Assembly: GCF_012958305.1 (NCBI RefSeq)
Contig: NZ_JABBYO010000024.1
Location: forward strand, 1-54,395
Length of the DNA stretch: 54,395 bases
Direction of reading: 5' to 3'
Source: Tautonia rosea
Lineage (GTDB): Bacteria > Planctomycetota > Planctomycetia > Isosphaerales > Isosphaeraceae
A program made the translations under genes and the position numbers. The stretch's first letter is position 1, and the number at the start of each line of letters is the position of its first letter. The notes under the pieces are model-generated. The model searched no databases. It was not told where the DNA came from and was given only the letters and a program-made list of their open reading frames with translations. Of this stretch, positions 13,989 to 23,903 are shown piece by piece.

Positions 13989-15593
13989 TCACGGATAGCT
14001 GTACGGCGCATCGAGCCCCATCGGGATCCCAATCATCCAGTACAACACCAGGAAGACAGTCCAAACCACGAGAAAAACCACCGAATACGGAAGCATCAAC
14101 GACACCAAGGTGCCAATCCCCGTCCCTCTCACGTAGCGCTGGCAGTACACCACCACGAGAGGGAAATACGGCATTAACGGGGTAATGATGTTCGTGGTCG
14201 AATCCCCCACTCGGTAGGCGGCCTGGGTCAGTTCGGGAGAAATTCCCAGTTGCATCAGCATTGGGACGAAAATGGGCGAAAGTAATGCCCACTTCGCCGA
14301 GGCCGAACCGACCAGCAAGTTTACCGCTCCGGTCAACAGAATAATTCCGACAATTGTGACCTGTGGCGGCAGTCGCAAGGCCCGAAGTCCATCGGCCCCC
14401 TTCAATGCCATCAGGGCACCAATATTCGAATCATTGAATGCCTTGATAAACAAAGACGCAAAAAAGGCGAGGACAATGTAATATCCCATTGCCGACATCG
14501 ACTTGCTCATTCCCTTGATGATGTCTCGGTGGTCCTTGACTGTTCCGGCAACGTAACCGTAGACAACGCCGGGAATCAAGAACAGCAGGAAGATCAATGG
14601 GACAATGGATTGCATCAAGCGCGCCTTCGCGTCGGTCAACCCGCCCTCGGGAGATCGCAAGGGTGAGTCGGCCGGAGCACTCAACACGCCGAGCACGATC
14701 AGACTGCCCACCATCGCCAACAGCGCGGCGACCAGGCCTCGCCATTCCCGAGTGCCGAGAGACGCCATCGGTTGAAGGTCTGACAGGTCACCATCGACCT
14801 TGGTCATTGCTAGTCGAGGTTCGATAATCCGATCCGTCAGATACCAGCCAAGCAGAATGATCAAGGCCGAAGACGCTGCCGTGAAATACCAGTTACAGAG
14901 TGGATTCACCAGGCGATCTGCGTCGATGACCTGCGCACCGGCCTGAGTCAATCCTTGCAGCAACGGATCGATCCCCGAGGGGATAAAGTTCGCGCTGAAC
15001 CCACCCGAAACCCCCGCGAACGCCGCTGCGATTCCGGCCAACGGATGCCGTCCGGCGGCGTGAAAGATGACCCCACCAAGCGGGATCACCAGCACATATC
15101 CCGCGTCGGCCGCCGTGTGACTGACTATCGCCACCAGGATCAGCATGGGTGTGAGGAGAGATCGAGACGTGATCCCCAACAGGGCCTTCAAACCGGCGTT
15201 GATAAATCCGGTATGCTCAGCCACTCCCACTCCAAGCAAGGCCACCAGCACTACCCCCAGCGGGTGGAAGCCGACGAACGTGGCGACCATGTTCGCCAGA
15301 AAATTCGCCAGGCTCTCGCCGGTCAACTGGTTCTGGATTCGGATCGGCTCTTGTGTGACCGGATGGATCTCAGTGAACTCGATCGGAGAAAGCGCCGCCG
15401 ACGCTCCCCAGACAATCACCATGAGGATGAGGAATAGAACCGCCGGATCGGGCAGCATGTTGCCCAGCCGTTCGATCAGATTCAGGGCGCGGTCGATCGC
15501 AGACTGTTTGCTCTCGGGATCGATCCCCGTGACTTGCGGGGGCGGGTCGGTCGCCTCGGGGGGCATCTGCGGCTGGTCGGAATCGTCGTTCAT
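13989..15593 (-). CDS. AbgT-family transporter
   Basis: Inner-membrane protein of 534 aa with about 12 hydrophobic segments after a 30-residue Pro/Gln-rich cytoplasmic start. Family signatures seen: NMLPDPAVLFLILM, a FTEIHPVT-type periplasmic loop, LGVGVAEHTGFINAGLKALL, the SHTAADAGYVLVIPLGGVIF segment and GSASAKWALLSPIFVPM with GDSTTNIITPLMPYFP near the end. AbgT proteins import p-aminobenzoyl-glutamate (a folate breakdown product) or export sulfonamide-like drugs by antiport. Which applies here is unknown. Start ATG 15593. It follows the hemolysin-III gene on the same strand by 188 nt, so co-transcription is uncertain. Confidence 0.9.
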   Translation of the reverse strand: MNDDSDQPQMPPEATDPPPQVTGIDPESKQSAIDRALNLIERLGNMLPDPAVLFLILMVIVWGASAALSPIEFTEIHPVTQEPIRIQNQLTGESLANFLANMVATFVGFHPLGVVLVALLGVGVAEHTGFINAGLKALLGITSRSLLTPMLILVAIVSHTAADAGYVLVIPLGGVIFHAAGRHPLAGIAAAFAGVSGGFSANFIPSGIDPLLQGLTQAGAQVIDADRLVNPLCNWYFTAASSALIILLGWYLTDRIIEPRLAMTKVDGDLSDLQPMASLGTREWRGLVAALLAMVGSLIVLGVLSAPADSPLRSPEGGLTDAKARLMQSIVPLIFLLFLIPGVVYGYVAGTVKDHRDIIKGMSKSMSAMGYYIVLAFFASLFIKAFNDSNIGALMALKGADGLRALRLPPQVTIVGIILLTGAVNLLVGSASAKWALLSPIFVPMLMQLGISPELTQAAYRVGDSTTNIITPLMPYFPLVVVYCQRYVRGTGIGTLVSLMLPYSVVFLVVWTVFLVLYWMIGIPMGLDAPYSYP

Positions 15594-15781
15594 CAGTTGC
15601 GTTACTCACCGATCAGGCCAGATCGGATCGAGTCGGGCACACCGCCGAGCCTCCTTCGCCTCGACCCGAAACGATTCTGACATGGACGGCCCGCCACGCA
15701 AGGGGGAGCCTACCTGGATCTGGGCAGTTCGACGGACGTTGGCGGTCGTCTCTGAGAGTTCCGCAGCCGGCCGAACCCAAC

Positions 15782-16501
15782 TCAGGCCACTGCATACCAA
15801 AGCGTTGCAAGCACGTGACAGGCCGAGCCTGCCATCACACACACATGCCATACCAGATGATGAAACTTCATCTTCTGAGCGGCATAAAATCCCACTCCGA
15901 TCGTGTACGCCATCCCCCCCGCCACTAGCAATGCCAGACCTCGGGGATCCATTCGTTCGGTCACCGGTCCAACCACAAGTAAGATCAACCAGCCCATCAC
16001 GAGGTAAAGTTTCGTTCCTTGGTAGGGGCGGATGGTGCCCGCCGCGATCGTTCGAAAGATGCCATAAATCGCCAGAGCCCAGACCGACACAAGCAGCAAC
16101 CAGCCCCAGGTCCCTCTCAGAACGCCCAGTGCGAATGGAGTGTAAGTTCCTGCAATCAAAAGAAAAATCGCTGCTCGGTCGATCACCTCGATCAGCCGCT
16201 TTGTCTGACCTTCGGGTAAGGCATGATGGAGTGCCGACGAGAGATAAACGACGACCATCGTTGTCCCAAAGATCGCTGCCGCCAGAGCCGCGGTCCTTCC
16301 TCCGACCTCCAGGGCACCATCGACCAGCAAGGGAAACACCATGAGAGCCGCCACGAACCCGAGGCCGTGACTTACCGCATTGGCAAGTTCCTCGGCCTTT
16401 GTCCAGGGTCTCCACTCCTGATCGTTCTGATCAGTCATCCAGTTGACCCCAAGCATTCTCGGACGATCGGCTTCGGGGATTCTCGAGTGTTCCAGCTTCA
16501 T
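15782..16501 (-). CDS. Hemolysin III family (PAQR-like) membrane protein
   Basis: Protein of 239 aa with seven transmembrane segments. Family motifs: EELANAVSHGLG at the start, SALHH after TM2 (Ser/His metal site), IDRAAIFLLIAGTYTPF with the conserved Asp, and a late HHLVWH-CVMAGSACH with the His pair of the zinc site. The family (YqfA/HlyIII) is related to adiponectin receptors and is a putative metal-dependent amidase or membrane-lipid modulator; hemolysis is rarely the real role. Start ATG 16501 with AGGGGAA upstream. Divergent from the large BNR protein gene across 156 nt. Confidence 0.9.
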   Translation of the reverse strand: MKLEHSRIPEADRPRMLGVNWMTDQNDQEWRPWTKAEELANAVSHGLGFVAALMVFPLLVDGALEVGGRTAALAAAIFGTTMVVVYLSSALHHALPEGQTKRLIEVIDRAAIFLLIAGTYTPFALGVLRGTWGWLLLVSVWALAIYGIFRTIAAGTIRPYQGTKLYLVMGWLILLVVGPVTERMDPRGLALLVAGGMAYTIGVGFYAAQKMKFHHLVWHVCVMAGSACHVLATLWYAVA

Positions 16502-16657
16502 CGGCTCGTTCCCCTTGATCGTTCAAAAATGATAGGACCCGATGCCGGCTCTCAATCGCTCATGTAAAATAGAAAAGCCTGAGCGATTACGCAGATCAGT
16601 TCGCCCCTCCGCCCTGTTCGCTCACACTACTGAGATCGGCTTCTGAGGATTTCTTCG

Positions 16658-19600
16658 ATGAATCGGAATGGTGTTGTTCCCAAAGTCTCCTGCTGGAGGA
16701 GGCACTTGGCGGTCGGATTGGGCATTGTCGCCCTCGCCGTCTCTCCGGTCTGGGCCCAGGAAGTAAACCTCGACACTCAAGATCGAATCTCCGAGATTCA
16801 GGAACGAATCGAGGAACTCACCCGGCAACTCGAAGCGTTGAAGCAAGCGGAAGCCGAGCGGGCATTAGCCGAAGGAGAGGGACCTCGCGTCGATCCAGCC
16901 TGGATCGACAGTCTTCAATGGCGGGAGCTTGGTCCGGCGAACATGGGAGGGCGGATCGTCTCCCTCGCGGTGGTCGAAGACGATCCCAGCACGTTTTACG
17001 TTGCCACGGCCTCGGGAGGATTGCTCAAAACGACGAATAACGGCATTTCCTTCACTCACCTGTTCGAACGCGAGACCACCGTTTCGATCGGAGATGTGGC
17101 TGTCGCTCCGTCTGATCCGAACATCGTCTGGGTTGGAACAGGAGAGCAGAATCCGAGAAACTCCGTCTCCTACGGTGATGGCGTTTACAAGTCTACCGAT
17201 GGTGGCAAAACCTGGACCAATATGGGGTTGAAGGAGTCGTTTCAGATTGGTCGAATCTTGATCCATCCTCACGATTCGAACGTTGTCTACGTTGGTGCAC
17301 TTGGGCGTCTCTACGGACCGAACGAGGAACGTGGCCTCTATAAAACCACCGATGGGGGTGATACCTGGGAAAAGGTTCTACACCTGGACGAATCGACCGG
17401 CATCATTGACGCCGTCATGCATCCGACCAATCCTGACACGCTCCTTGTCGCGGCCTATGAGCGTCGTCGAGACGAATTCGATGTGGGCGACCCGGCCGTC
17501 AAATTCGGCGAGAAGGCCGGGATCTATAAAACGACTGATGGTGGTCGATCCTTCGCTCGAATCACCCAGGGACTGCCAACCTGCAAGCTCGGGCGGATTG
17601 GTCTGAACTACTTCCGCTCCAATCCGGACGTCGTGTTTGCGATCGTGGAATCCGAGCGCATTGGAGAAGGCCCCAAACTTCCAGAAGGCAAACAACCCGC
17701 GCTCATGGGGATTCAGGGTGAGGATTCCGAGATCGGTGCCGGTCTGACGGCGATCACTCCGGATGGTCCTGCTGCCAAGGCGGGCCTCGAATCTGGAGAC
17801 GTCGTCACCGAGATCGACGGCACCAAAGTCGAGAAATACCAGGATCTGATTGACGTTCTCCGAACCAAGTTCGCGGGCGACACCGTCTCGGTCAAGGCCC
17901 GTCGGGGAGACGAAGAAAAGACCTTCGAACTGACCTTCGCGGCACGTCCCACTCAGGGCGATACAAGACGCCCCTTCGCCGCATCGCTGGGTGGTCAGCA
18001 GGAGAACAAGCAGGACGAGCAGGGCGATGAGGGCTTCGAGACTGGCGGCGTCTACAAATCGACCGACGGTGGTGAAACATGGACTCGGATTAACAGCCTG
18101 AATCCTCGCCCGATGTACTTCAGCAAGATCCGTGTCGATCCCACTGATGAGCAACGACTCTACGTCCTCGGCATCGCCTTGTACCGTTCCCAGGACGGCG
18201 GAAAAACCTTCACGGCCGATGGAGCCAGAGAAGCGCACGCCGACAACCACGCGTTGTGGATCGATCCCCGAGATGGTCGCCACATCATCCTTGGTACTGA
18301 CGGTGGAACCTATGTCTCCTACGATCGCTGCGAGCAATGGGACCACCTGAACCATCTTGCCCTCGGGCAGTTCTACCACGTCGCAATCGACACCAGGCGG
18401 CTTTATTCCGCCTACGGCGGCCTTCAGGACAACGGCACCTGGGGAGGCCCCGTCGCGACTCGTAATGGTCAGGGGCCGACCAACGAAGATTGGATTCGCG
18501 TGGGTGGCGGAGACGGCTTTCAGTGTCGCGTGGATCCGGACGACCCTGACCTGATCTACTACACGAGCCAGTATGGCGCCCTTCAACGCGTGAATCTCCG
18601 CACTGGAGAGCGCGGGAGCATTCGCCCCCCTCGGCCCGAAGGGACACGATATCGATGGAACTGGAACACCCCATTCATCCTTTCGAGCCACAACCCCAAG
18701 GTTTACTACGCAGCAGGGAATTACGTGTTCAGATCGCTGGATCGCGGGAATGATCTTCGGATCATCTCTCCCGAAATCACCAGGACTGACCGCGGCAGCG
18801 CAACAGCTCTGGCCGAGTCTCCCGTCGATCGCGACGTCCTTTACGTTGGCACCGATGACGGGAAGCTGTGGGTCTCCCGTGATGGCGGGGTGGTGTGGAC
18901 TGATGTAACCGAGGCGCTTGGCCTGCCCGGTCCAAGAGGGATGAGCACAGTCGAGCCCTCTCGATTCGAGGCCGGACGATGTTACGTCGCCATCGACGCC
19001 CACCGCAACGACGACGACAATCCCTATCTGTTCGTCACCGAGGACTACGGCGAGACCTGGGAATCGATCACCAGCAACCTCCCTCGCGGTTCGACGCGAT
19101 GCCTCCGTGAGGACGTGAAAAACCCCGAATTACTCTACTGTGGAACTGAGTTTGCCCTCTGGTTCTCGATCAATCGCGGCCAGTCGTGGCAGCGGCTCAA
19201 CAGTAACCTGCCCACCGTGGCGATCCACGAGATCGCCATTCATCCCACCGCCGGAGAGATTGTGGCAGCCACTCACGGAAGGAGTCTCTGGGTTCTTGAC
19301 GTGACCCCAATCCGAGAGCTGACCGAAGAGGTTCGGGAGGCAAAGGCCCATCTCTATCGCCCGTTGCCTGCAGTCCGATGGAAGCGAGAGCCGATTCGGG
19401 GTGGGACCAATCGGAAGTTCTATGGTGAGAACCCTACGAACGGAGGGGTACTCTATTACTCCTTGACCAGGGAGGCCGAGCAGGTCTCCTTGAACGTGGT
19501 GGATGCTGCCGGTCAGACCCTTCAAACCCTGCGAACATCCCGCCAACCTGGCCTGCACCGGGTTGTCTGGGATCTGACTCGAAGGCCGGAAGGCCGGAGG

Positions 19601-19822
19601 GGACTCCCAGGCGGCCGAAGAATGCAAGGCATTCCCGTTCCTCCGGGCACTTATGGGATCATCCTGGAGGTGGATGGCGAGAGCTTCCGGCAGACGATTC
19701 GGGTCGAGCAAGACCCGGCCTTGCCGGTTTCGGAATCCATCGTGGCCGATGCCGACTGGCAACCCATCAATGAGGAGGAAGAACCGAAGGGAGCCCGCAA
19801 GGCTCCGGTTGACTTTGATTGA
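16658..19822 (+). CDS. Exported BNR/sortilin-like propeller protein with inserted PDZ domain
   Basis: Protein of 1054 aa. Sec signal peptide (about 1-33, ending SPVWA-QE), then a short coiled coil (RISEIQERIEELTRQLEALK) followed by VPS10/BNR-type beta-propeller blades with repeated Asp-box motifs (KSTDGGKTWTNMG, KTTDGGDTWEKV, YKSTDGGETWTRI, YRSQDGGKTFTADG, VSRDGGVVWTDV). A PDZ domain is inserted between blades at about residues 348-430 (GIQGEDSEIGAGLTAITPDG, then KAGLESGDVVTEIDG). The C-terminus (about 900-1020) has a FlgD/Ig-like region (GLHRVVWDLTRRPEGRR). It acts outside the cytoplasm; such proteins are called glycosyl hydrolase-like but no catalytic residues are identified. Start ATG 16658 has GAGGAT upstream. 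The PDZ may bind peptide C-termini and add protein-protein contacts. Confidence 0.85.
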   Translation: MNRNGVVPKVSCWRRHLAVGLGIVALAVSPVWAQEVNLDTQDRISEIQERIEELTRQLEALKQAEAERALAEGEGPRVDPAWIDSLQWRELGPANMGGRIVSLAVVEDDPSTFYVATASGGLLKTTNNGISFTHLFERETTVSIGDVAVAPSDPNIVWVGTGEQNPRNSVSYGDGVYKSTDGGKTWTNMGLKESFQIGRILIHPHDSNVVYVGALGRLYGPNEERGLYKTTDGGDTWEKVLHLDESTGIIDAVMHPTNPDTLLVAAYERRRDEFDVGDPAVKFGEKAGIYKTTDGGRSFARITQGLPTCKLGRIGLNYFRSNPDVVFAIVESERIGEGPKLPEGKQPALMGIQGEDSEIGAGLTAITPDGPAAKAGLESGDVVTEIDGTKVEKYQDLIDVLRTKFAGDTVSVKARRGDEEKTFELTFAARPTQGDTRRPFAASLGGQQENKQDEQGDEGFETGGVYKSTDGGETWTRINSLNPRPMYFSKIRVDPTDEQRLYVLGIALYRSQDGGKTFTADGAREAHADNHALWIDPRDGRHIILGTDGGTYVSYDRCEQWDHLNHLALGQFYHVAIDTRRLYSAYGGLQDNGTWGGPVATRNGQGPTNEDWIRVGGGDGFQCRVDPDDPDLIYYTSQYGALQRVNLRTGERGSIRPPRPEGTRYRWNWNTPFILSSHNPKVYYAAGNYVFRSLDRGNDLRIISPEITRTDRGSATALAESPVDRDVLYVGTDDGKLWVSRDGGVVWTDVTEALGLPGPRGMSTVEPSRFEAGRCYVAIDAHRNDDDNPYLFVTEDYGETWESITSNLPRGSTRCLREDVKNPELLYCGTEFALWFSINRGQSWQRLNSNLPTVAIHEIAIHPTAGEIVAATHGRSLWVLDVTPIRELTEEVREAKAHLYRPLPAVRWKREPIRGGTNRKFYGENPTNGGVLYYSLTREAEQVSLNVVDAAGQTLQTLRTSRQPGLHRVVWDLTRRPEGRRGLPGGRRMQGIPVPPGTYGIILEVDGESFRQTIRVEQDPALPVSESIVADADWQPINEEEEPKGARKAPVDFD

Positions 19823-20017
19823 TCCCCTGTTCGATCGGCCGATCCTCCCCAGGCAGTTCCGACCCCGGGCGCCTCGGGAATCGGCCGACTGGCGGGTAGC
19901 CGGTTGATTTCTCGGGACATTGGGGACCAAGATGGCGCTCGACTTCCCCCAGGGGGAGTCTGCACTCCACCCGCGTCGATCGCCACCCGAGACGTCGAAC
20001 CAGAGAGGGGTCTTCAC

Positions 20018-21121
20018 ATGACGCAGACGATGCGCATCGCGTTGGCGGCCGTGGCCGCCGTGGCTTTCGTGGCCACTTCCGCAGACGCTCAGACGCTAAC
20101 CGCCGGGATGGACCGCGGCACGCCCGACTTGAAGTCAGCTGGCGCCTTGACCTTCGGGCCTGAAGGGGTCTTGTTCGTTGGCGATTCGGCCGGTGCAGCC
20201 GTCTTTGCCATCGCTACCGGAGACACCGAATGTGCCTGCGAGGGATCGATCGAGGCGGCCAAGATCAACGAGCGAATCGCTGCCGAGCTCGGCACCGAGA
20301 GCCGAGAGATTCTCATCAACGACCTTGCCGTAAACCCTGCTTCTGGGAATGCGTTTCTGTCGGTTTCGCGAGGACGAGGACCAGAGGCCGAACCGGTGAT
20401 TGTCCGTGTCGAGCCCTCGGGAGTGGTTGAAGTCCTCGACCTCTCGGACGTCCTCTTTGCCAAGACCACGCTGCCGAACCCTCCCGATCCGAACGCCGAG
20501 GAGCGCGGCCGAAGCCTCCGCAGCCAGTCGATCACTGACCTGGTTTTCGCCGACGGGCGATTGTTTGTCGCCGGTCTGTCAAACGAGGAGTTCTCCTCGC
20601 GGCTGATGGCCATTCCTGTCCCGTTCCAGGCCGATGCCGAGTCGGCGAGCCTGGAAATCTATCACGGTGCCCACGGCCGGTTCGAGACACGATCGCCGAT
20701 CCGAACCTTCATCGCCACGCAACTTCAGGGTGAGCCGTACCTGATGGCCGCCTACACCTGCACCCCCCTGGTGAAGATTCCCATGGCCGAACTTCAGGCC
20801 GGTGCCCATGTAAAGGGGATCACCATCGCCGAGCTCGGCAACCGCAACACCCCACTCGACATGGTTGCCTACCAGAAGGATGGACGTGATTTGCTCCTGA
20901 TCGCCAACTCAGCCCGAGGCGTCATGAAGCTCGATGCTGGGCCGGCCCTGTCGATCGAGGGAATCACCACCCGGATCGAGGACACTGCTGGACTCGACTA
21001 CGAGACGCTCGGCCACCTCAATGGCGTCGTCCAACTCGATCGGCTTAACGATACCCACGCCCTGATTCTCGTCCAGGACGACAGCGGCGCCCAGGATCTT
21101 CAATCGATCGAGCTGCCCTGA
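20018..21121 (+). CDS. Exported hypothetical protein, probable beta-propeller
   Basis: Protein of 367 aa beginning MTQTMRIALAAVAAVAFVA, a Sec signal cleaved after about ADA-Q (residue 24). The start at 20018 is set by GAGAGGGG 9 nt upstream; the frame is open further upstream but has no ribosome site. The mature protein has propeller-like blades (LTFGPEGVLFVGDSAGAAVF, then DLVFADGRLFVAGLSNEEFS, then YLMAAYTCTPLVKIPMAEL), similar to NHL or SMP-30-type sequences. No catalytic motif recognised. It follows the BNR gene by 195 nt in the same direction and ends at a strong hairpin, so it may be read from its own promoter. Confidence 0.7.
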   Translation: MTQTMRIALAAVAAVAFVATSADAQTLTAGMDRGTPDLKSAGALTFGPEGVLFVGDSAGAAVFAIATGDTECACEGSIEAAKINERIAAELGTESREILINDLAVNPASGNAFLSVSRGRGPEAEPVIVRVEPSGVVEVLDLSDVLFAKTTLPNPPDPNAEERGRSLRSQSITDLVFADGRLFVAGLSNEEFSSRLMAIPVPFQADAESASLEIYHGAHGRFETRSPIRTFIATQLQGEPYLMAAYTCTPLVKIPMAELQAGAHVKGITIAELGNRNTPLDMVAYQKDGRDLLLIANSARGVMKLDAGPALSIEGITTRIEDTAGLDYETLGHLNGVVQLDRLNDTHALILVQDDSGAQDLQSIELP

Positions 21122-21149
21122 TTCCCCTTCGAATCGTGAGGTTTCGAGA

Positions 21150-21179
21150 CCGAGGCTCGGGAGCAATCCCGAGCCTCGG
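21150..21179 (+). terminator. Strong hairpin after the exported propeller gene
   Basis: Perfect 12-bp GC-rich stem CCGAGGCTCGGG (21150-21161), loop AGCAAT, CCCGAGCCTCGG (21168-21179), 29 nt after the stop at 21121. No T-run follows, so intrinsic termination may be partial; it may also protect the mRNA 3' end. Confidence 0.65.
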
Positions 21180-21245
21180 CTGGTTGCGCGGAACTCGCTC
21201 GGCAACACTTCCTCTACCCTTGGCGCTTCATCGGTGAGGATCATC

Positions 21246-22361
21246 ATGACCTGCTGGCTCTCCTTACTCGTCGCTGTGGTCAGACTCTCCGGGCCGATCG
21301 GAAGCGAAGGGCCGGCGATTCGCCTGGCTGAGGATGGGGCTTTCGAGGTGGTCGGGATCAGCCTCCCCTCAATGGAGCATCGTGAGGGGGTCCGTGTCGT
21401 GAGCCGCGTCTTCACCGTTGCTGTTCGTGGGGCTGAGGTTTCGATGCTCGGCCAGGTCCAGATCGATCCGGATCGGATCCGCTTCGTGCCTCGGTTCCCC
21501 ATCCGACCAGGGACGACCTACCGGGCGACCTTTCGACCGGCCTTGCTCCCTGGTGGAGATCCCGATGCCAAGCCAATTCAGGCCGACATCACCCTGCCCG
21601 ATCCGGACGCAGAGAACGAGCCGACCCGCATCGTCGCCGTGTATCCCTCCAGCGATCAACTGCCGGAGAACCTACTGCGCTTCTACGTCCAGTTCTCGGC
21701 TCCCATGAGTCGGGGAGACGCCTACCGTCACCTCCGGTTGACGGGGACTAACGGCGAGCCGGTCCCATCGCCCTTCCTGGAGCTGGATGAGGAACTCTGG
21801 GATCCGTCAGGCACTCGCCTGACCTTGCTGATTGATCCGGGTCGGATCAAGCAGGGGCTTGTTCCTCGGGAGGAGCTTGGGCCGGTCCTGGAAGCGGGGC
21901 GATGCTACACGCTCACGATTGCTTCGGAATGGCCGGATGCCACCGGTCGTTCCCTCGCCGAGCCGTTCCGAAAGACCTTCGATACCACGCCAGCCGATGA
22001 AGTCCCGCCCGATCCCTCAGACTGGCAAATCGATACACCGAAGGCAGGAACTAGGTCACCCCTGGTTGTGCGATTGCCCGAGCCGCTCGATCGTGCCCTG
22101 CTCGGTCGCTTGCTCTTTCTGACCGATCTGGAAGGGCGTCTAGTCCCAGGGCGGGTCGAGGCGGCCGATGCTGAAACCTGCTGGCGCTTCTCCCCTGAAT
22201 CGTCCTGGCAATCCGGCCGCTACCTCTTGGTGGCGGACACCGACCTGGAAGACCTCGCCGGGAATGGCATCGGTCGCCCGTTCGAAGTCGATGTGTTTGA
22301 TCGGATTGAGCCCCGAGTGGACGTTCGGACGGTGTCGGTTCCCTTCGAGGTCGCCCCTTGA
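21246..22361 (+). CDS. Exported protein with Ig-like (SbsA-type) domains
   Basis: Protein of 371 aa. A hydrophobic start (MTCWLSLLVAVVRLSG) is a likely Sec signal. Two or three Ig-like beta domains follow: residues about 50-110 (FVPRFPIRPGTTYRATFRPA), 120-230 (IVAVYPSSDQLPENLLRFYV, then QFSAPMSRGDAYRHLRL, typical of bacterial Ig-like SbsA domains), and a third with LRLTGTNGEPVPSPF and PLVVRLPEPLDRALLGRLLF. I choose ATG 21246 because GTGAGGA lies six nt upstream; GTG 21234 is possible. Probably an outer-surface or periplasmic structural protein; specific role unknown. Confidence 0.65.
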   Translation: MTCWLSLLVAVVRLSGPIGSEGPAIRLAEDGAFEVVGISLPSMEHREGVRVVSRVFTVAVRGAEVSMLGQVQIDPDRIRFVPRFPIRPGTTYRATFRPALLPGGDPDAKPIQADITLPDPDAENEPTRIVAVYPSSDQLPENLLRFYVQFSAPMSRGDAYRHLRLTGTNGEPVPSPFLELDEELWDPSGTRLTLLIDPGRIKQGLVPREELGPVLEAGRCYTLTIASEWPDATGRSLAEPFRKTFDTTPADEVPPDPSDWQIDTPKAGTRSPLVVRLPEPLDRALLGRLLFLTDLEGRLVPGRVEAADAETCWRFSPESSWQSGRYLLVADTDLEDLAGNGIGRPFEVDVFDRIEPRVDVRTVSVPFEVAP

Positions 22362-23813
22362 TCGGTCACGATCCGAGATCGAATTGCCCAGTGCTTGCCT
22401 CCAGATTGTCAAAGAGCTGTGGTCGATCAGAACGGTTGAGAACTTGATTCGCCAGAGGCTCGGATCAGGGCGTTCGTTTTGTGTTGGAGCGGTTCGCCAC
22501 GATGGCAGACGACATCCGGTGCGCTCCCGAGATCATCAATGAGGTGGTCGAGAGAGTTGTTATAACCTTAATATTGAAAAGGGATTGTGGTCCGTGGTTC
22601 TGACTTTCTCTGGACCAGAAATGGGTTCGTCCCGTCACAAGTGCGTCGCCGAATCCCTCACCGTGAGGTCGGAGATTCGGAAGGAGGGATGAGCACGATG
22701 ACGCGGAAGGATTGCGTCGGGTTGATCGGAGAGGGACGCCGTCCGGTGCGCCGGGCTCGGTGTGGCACCCGAATGTGGGCGAAACAGCACAACGTCTTGC
22801 TGGAAAACGGGTTGAAACGTCATCGTTCGGCCTGATGGGGCGTGTCCTGGGTTCGTTTCGTCAGTCGGTTCGAACGGATTGGCGCGAGACAAGAGCAATG
22901 GACACGTGGTTGGGCCGAGCGAGGAGTCGGAAGAGGCGAGGATCGGGGCTTACGAGTCGCCCAGGCGATGAATGTGCGCCTGAGTGCGCCATGCGGTGCG
23001 CTGTCGGAAGACGGTGAAGATGCCGGGGTTATTGTTGCGTAACTGCTTGGCGGAATGTCGGTTGAGGAGCGGAGGAACAGGAGCGTTGTGACGGTCAACG
23101 GGTTCGTTTTGTCGCAGACGTCGTAGGTGACTTGGTATTCGGGCAAGGGTCGGTAGGCCCATGAGGGGCCGCCCGAGGTCCGCCTGCTCAGATTCCAGGG
23201 CATTTGGAGTCCACTGGTTGGGACAGGAAGTCGTCCTTGTATGGGTTCGTTTTGTCGGGGCAGTTGTTCTTGAGCCTGCTCGATGAAAGGGTGAGAGATC
23301 AGGGAGGGGCTCTGATCCTGGTCAGCAACGGTGAAATTGGGTTTGTTTCGTCGCAGAGCGTTGTCGTGAGCTGAGCGGGGGATCGACGCACGTTGATCAA
23401 GGTTCGTCTGTGGAGGTGTCGGGAAGATCAGCAGTGGAATAGATCGTGGTCCGATCATCACGAAGGTCCCGTCAGGACGCGGAGGAATCATGAACGCTGG
23501 GCCATCGTGGCGGAGGGATGACGATGAGGAGCGAGATCAAGGCGTCATCAACATCATCATGCAAGGGACGTTCGAAATTCAGGTTTTCCTGGAAAAGGTC
23601 CGATATTCTTGCCTTCAACGATTCGATCCGGCGACGGACCTCAGTCACGCTCTGCAGGGTCGTGAAATCGAAATACCGGTGAAGACGGGCTCGTCAGTAA
23701 AGAACCCGTTGGCATCGCATCGGTTCCTTGGTTCGGCAGCACCGGGGCGAAGCGAAGGTCGAGGTGATTGGGATCGCGTGCGCGCAATCCTTGACCGGAG
23801 CCCCTCTGGGAGA
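22362..23813. repeat. Gene-poor stretch with five GGGTTCGTTTTGTCG-like motifs
   Basis: No credible gene in 1.45 kb. Five copies of a motif close to TGGGTTCGTTTTGTCG start at 22622 (GTCCCGTCA variant), 22848, 23099, 23242 and 23338, all in the same orientation but with unlike sequence between them; a weaker relative is at 22470. Spacing is irregular (about 100-250 bp). The open frames here are antisense or have poor codon use. The copies might be binding sites or a dispersed repeat family. Confidence 0.55.
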
Positions 23814-23860
23814 GGCCCCGACGACGCTCCGATCGGTCAGATCGGAGCGCGGTCGGGGCC
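23814..23860. terminator. Long hairpin downstream of hflX
   Basis: Stem GGCCCCGAC (23814-23822) and CGCTCCGATC (23825-23834), loop GGTCA, GATCGGAGCG (23840-23849) and GTCGGGGCC (23852-23860): 19 bp with a 2-nt internal bulge on each side. It lies 44 nt beyond the hflX stop on the minus strand and very likely ends that transcript. Confidence 0.75.
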
Positions 23861-23903
23861 TGTGCGGATAGTTCCGGATGGGGAAAAGGGCGTGAGAGAG
23901 CGA

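Noticed and set aside
15145-16344. 399-residue plus-strand open frame
   Set aside because: Covers the AbgT and hemolysin-III genes antisense; composition is Arg/Ser-rich without domains.
17378-19003. 541-residue minus-strand open frame
   Set aside because: Antisense to the BNR propeller gene with clear Asp-box repeats on the plus strand.
22622-23355. CRISPR array
   Set aside because: Motif is only about 16 bp, spacing is irregular (about 96-250 bp), and no cas gene is present.
22820-23491. 223-residue minus-strand frame in the gene desert
   Set aside because: It merely translates the repeated GGGTTCGTTTTGTCG motifs (TKRTQ/NEP-like peptides) and lacks a ribosome site.
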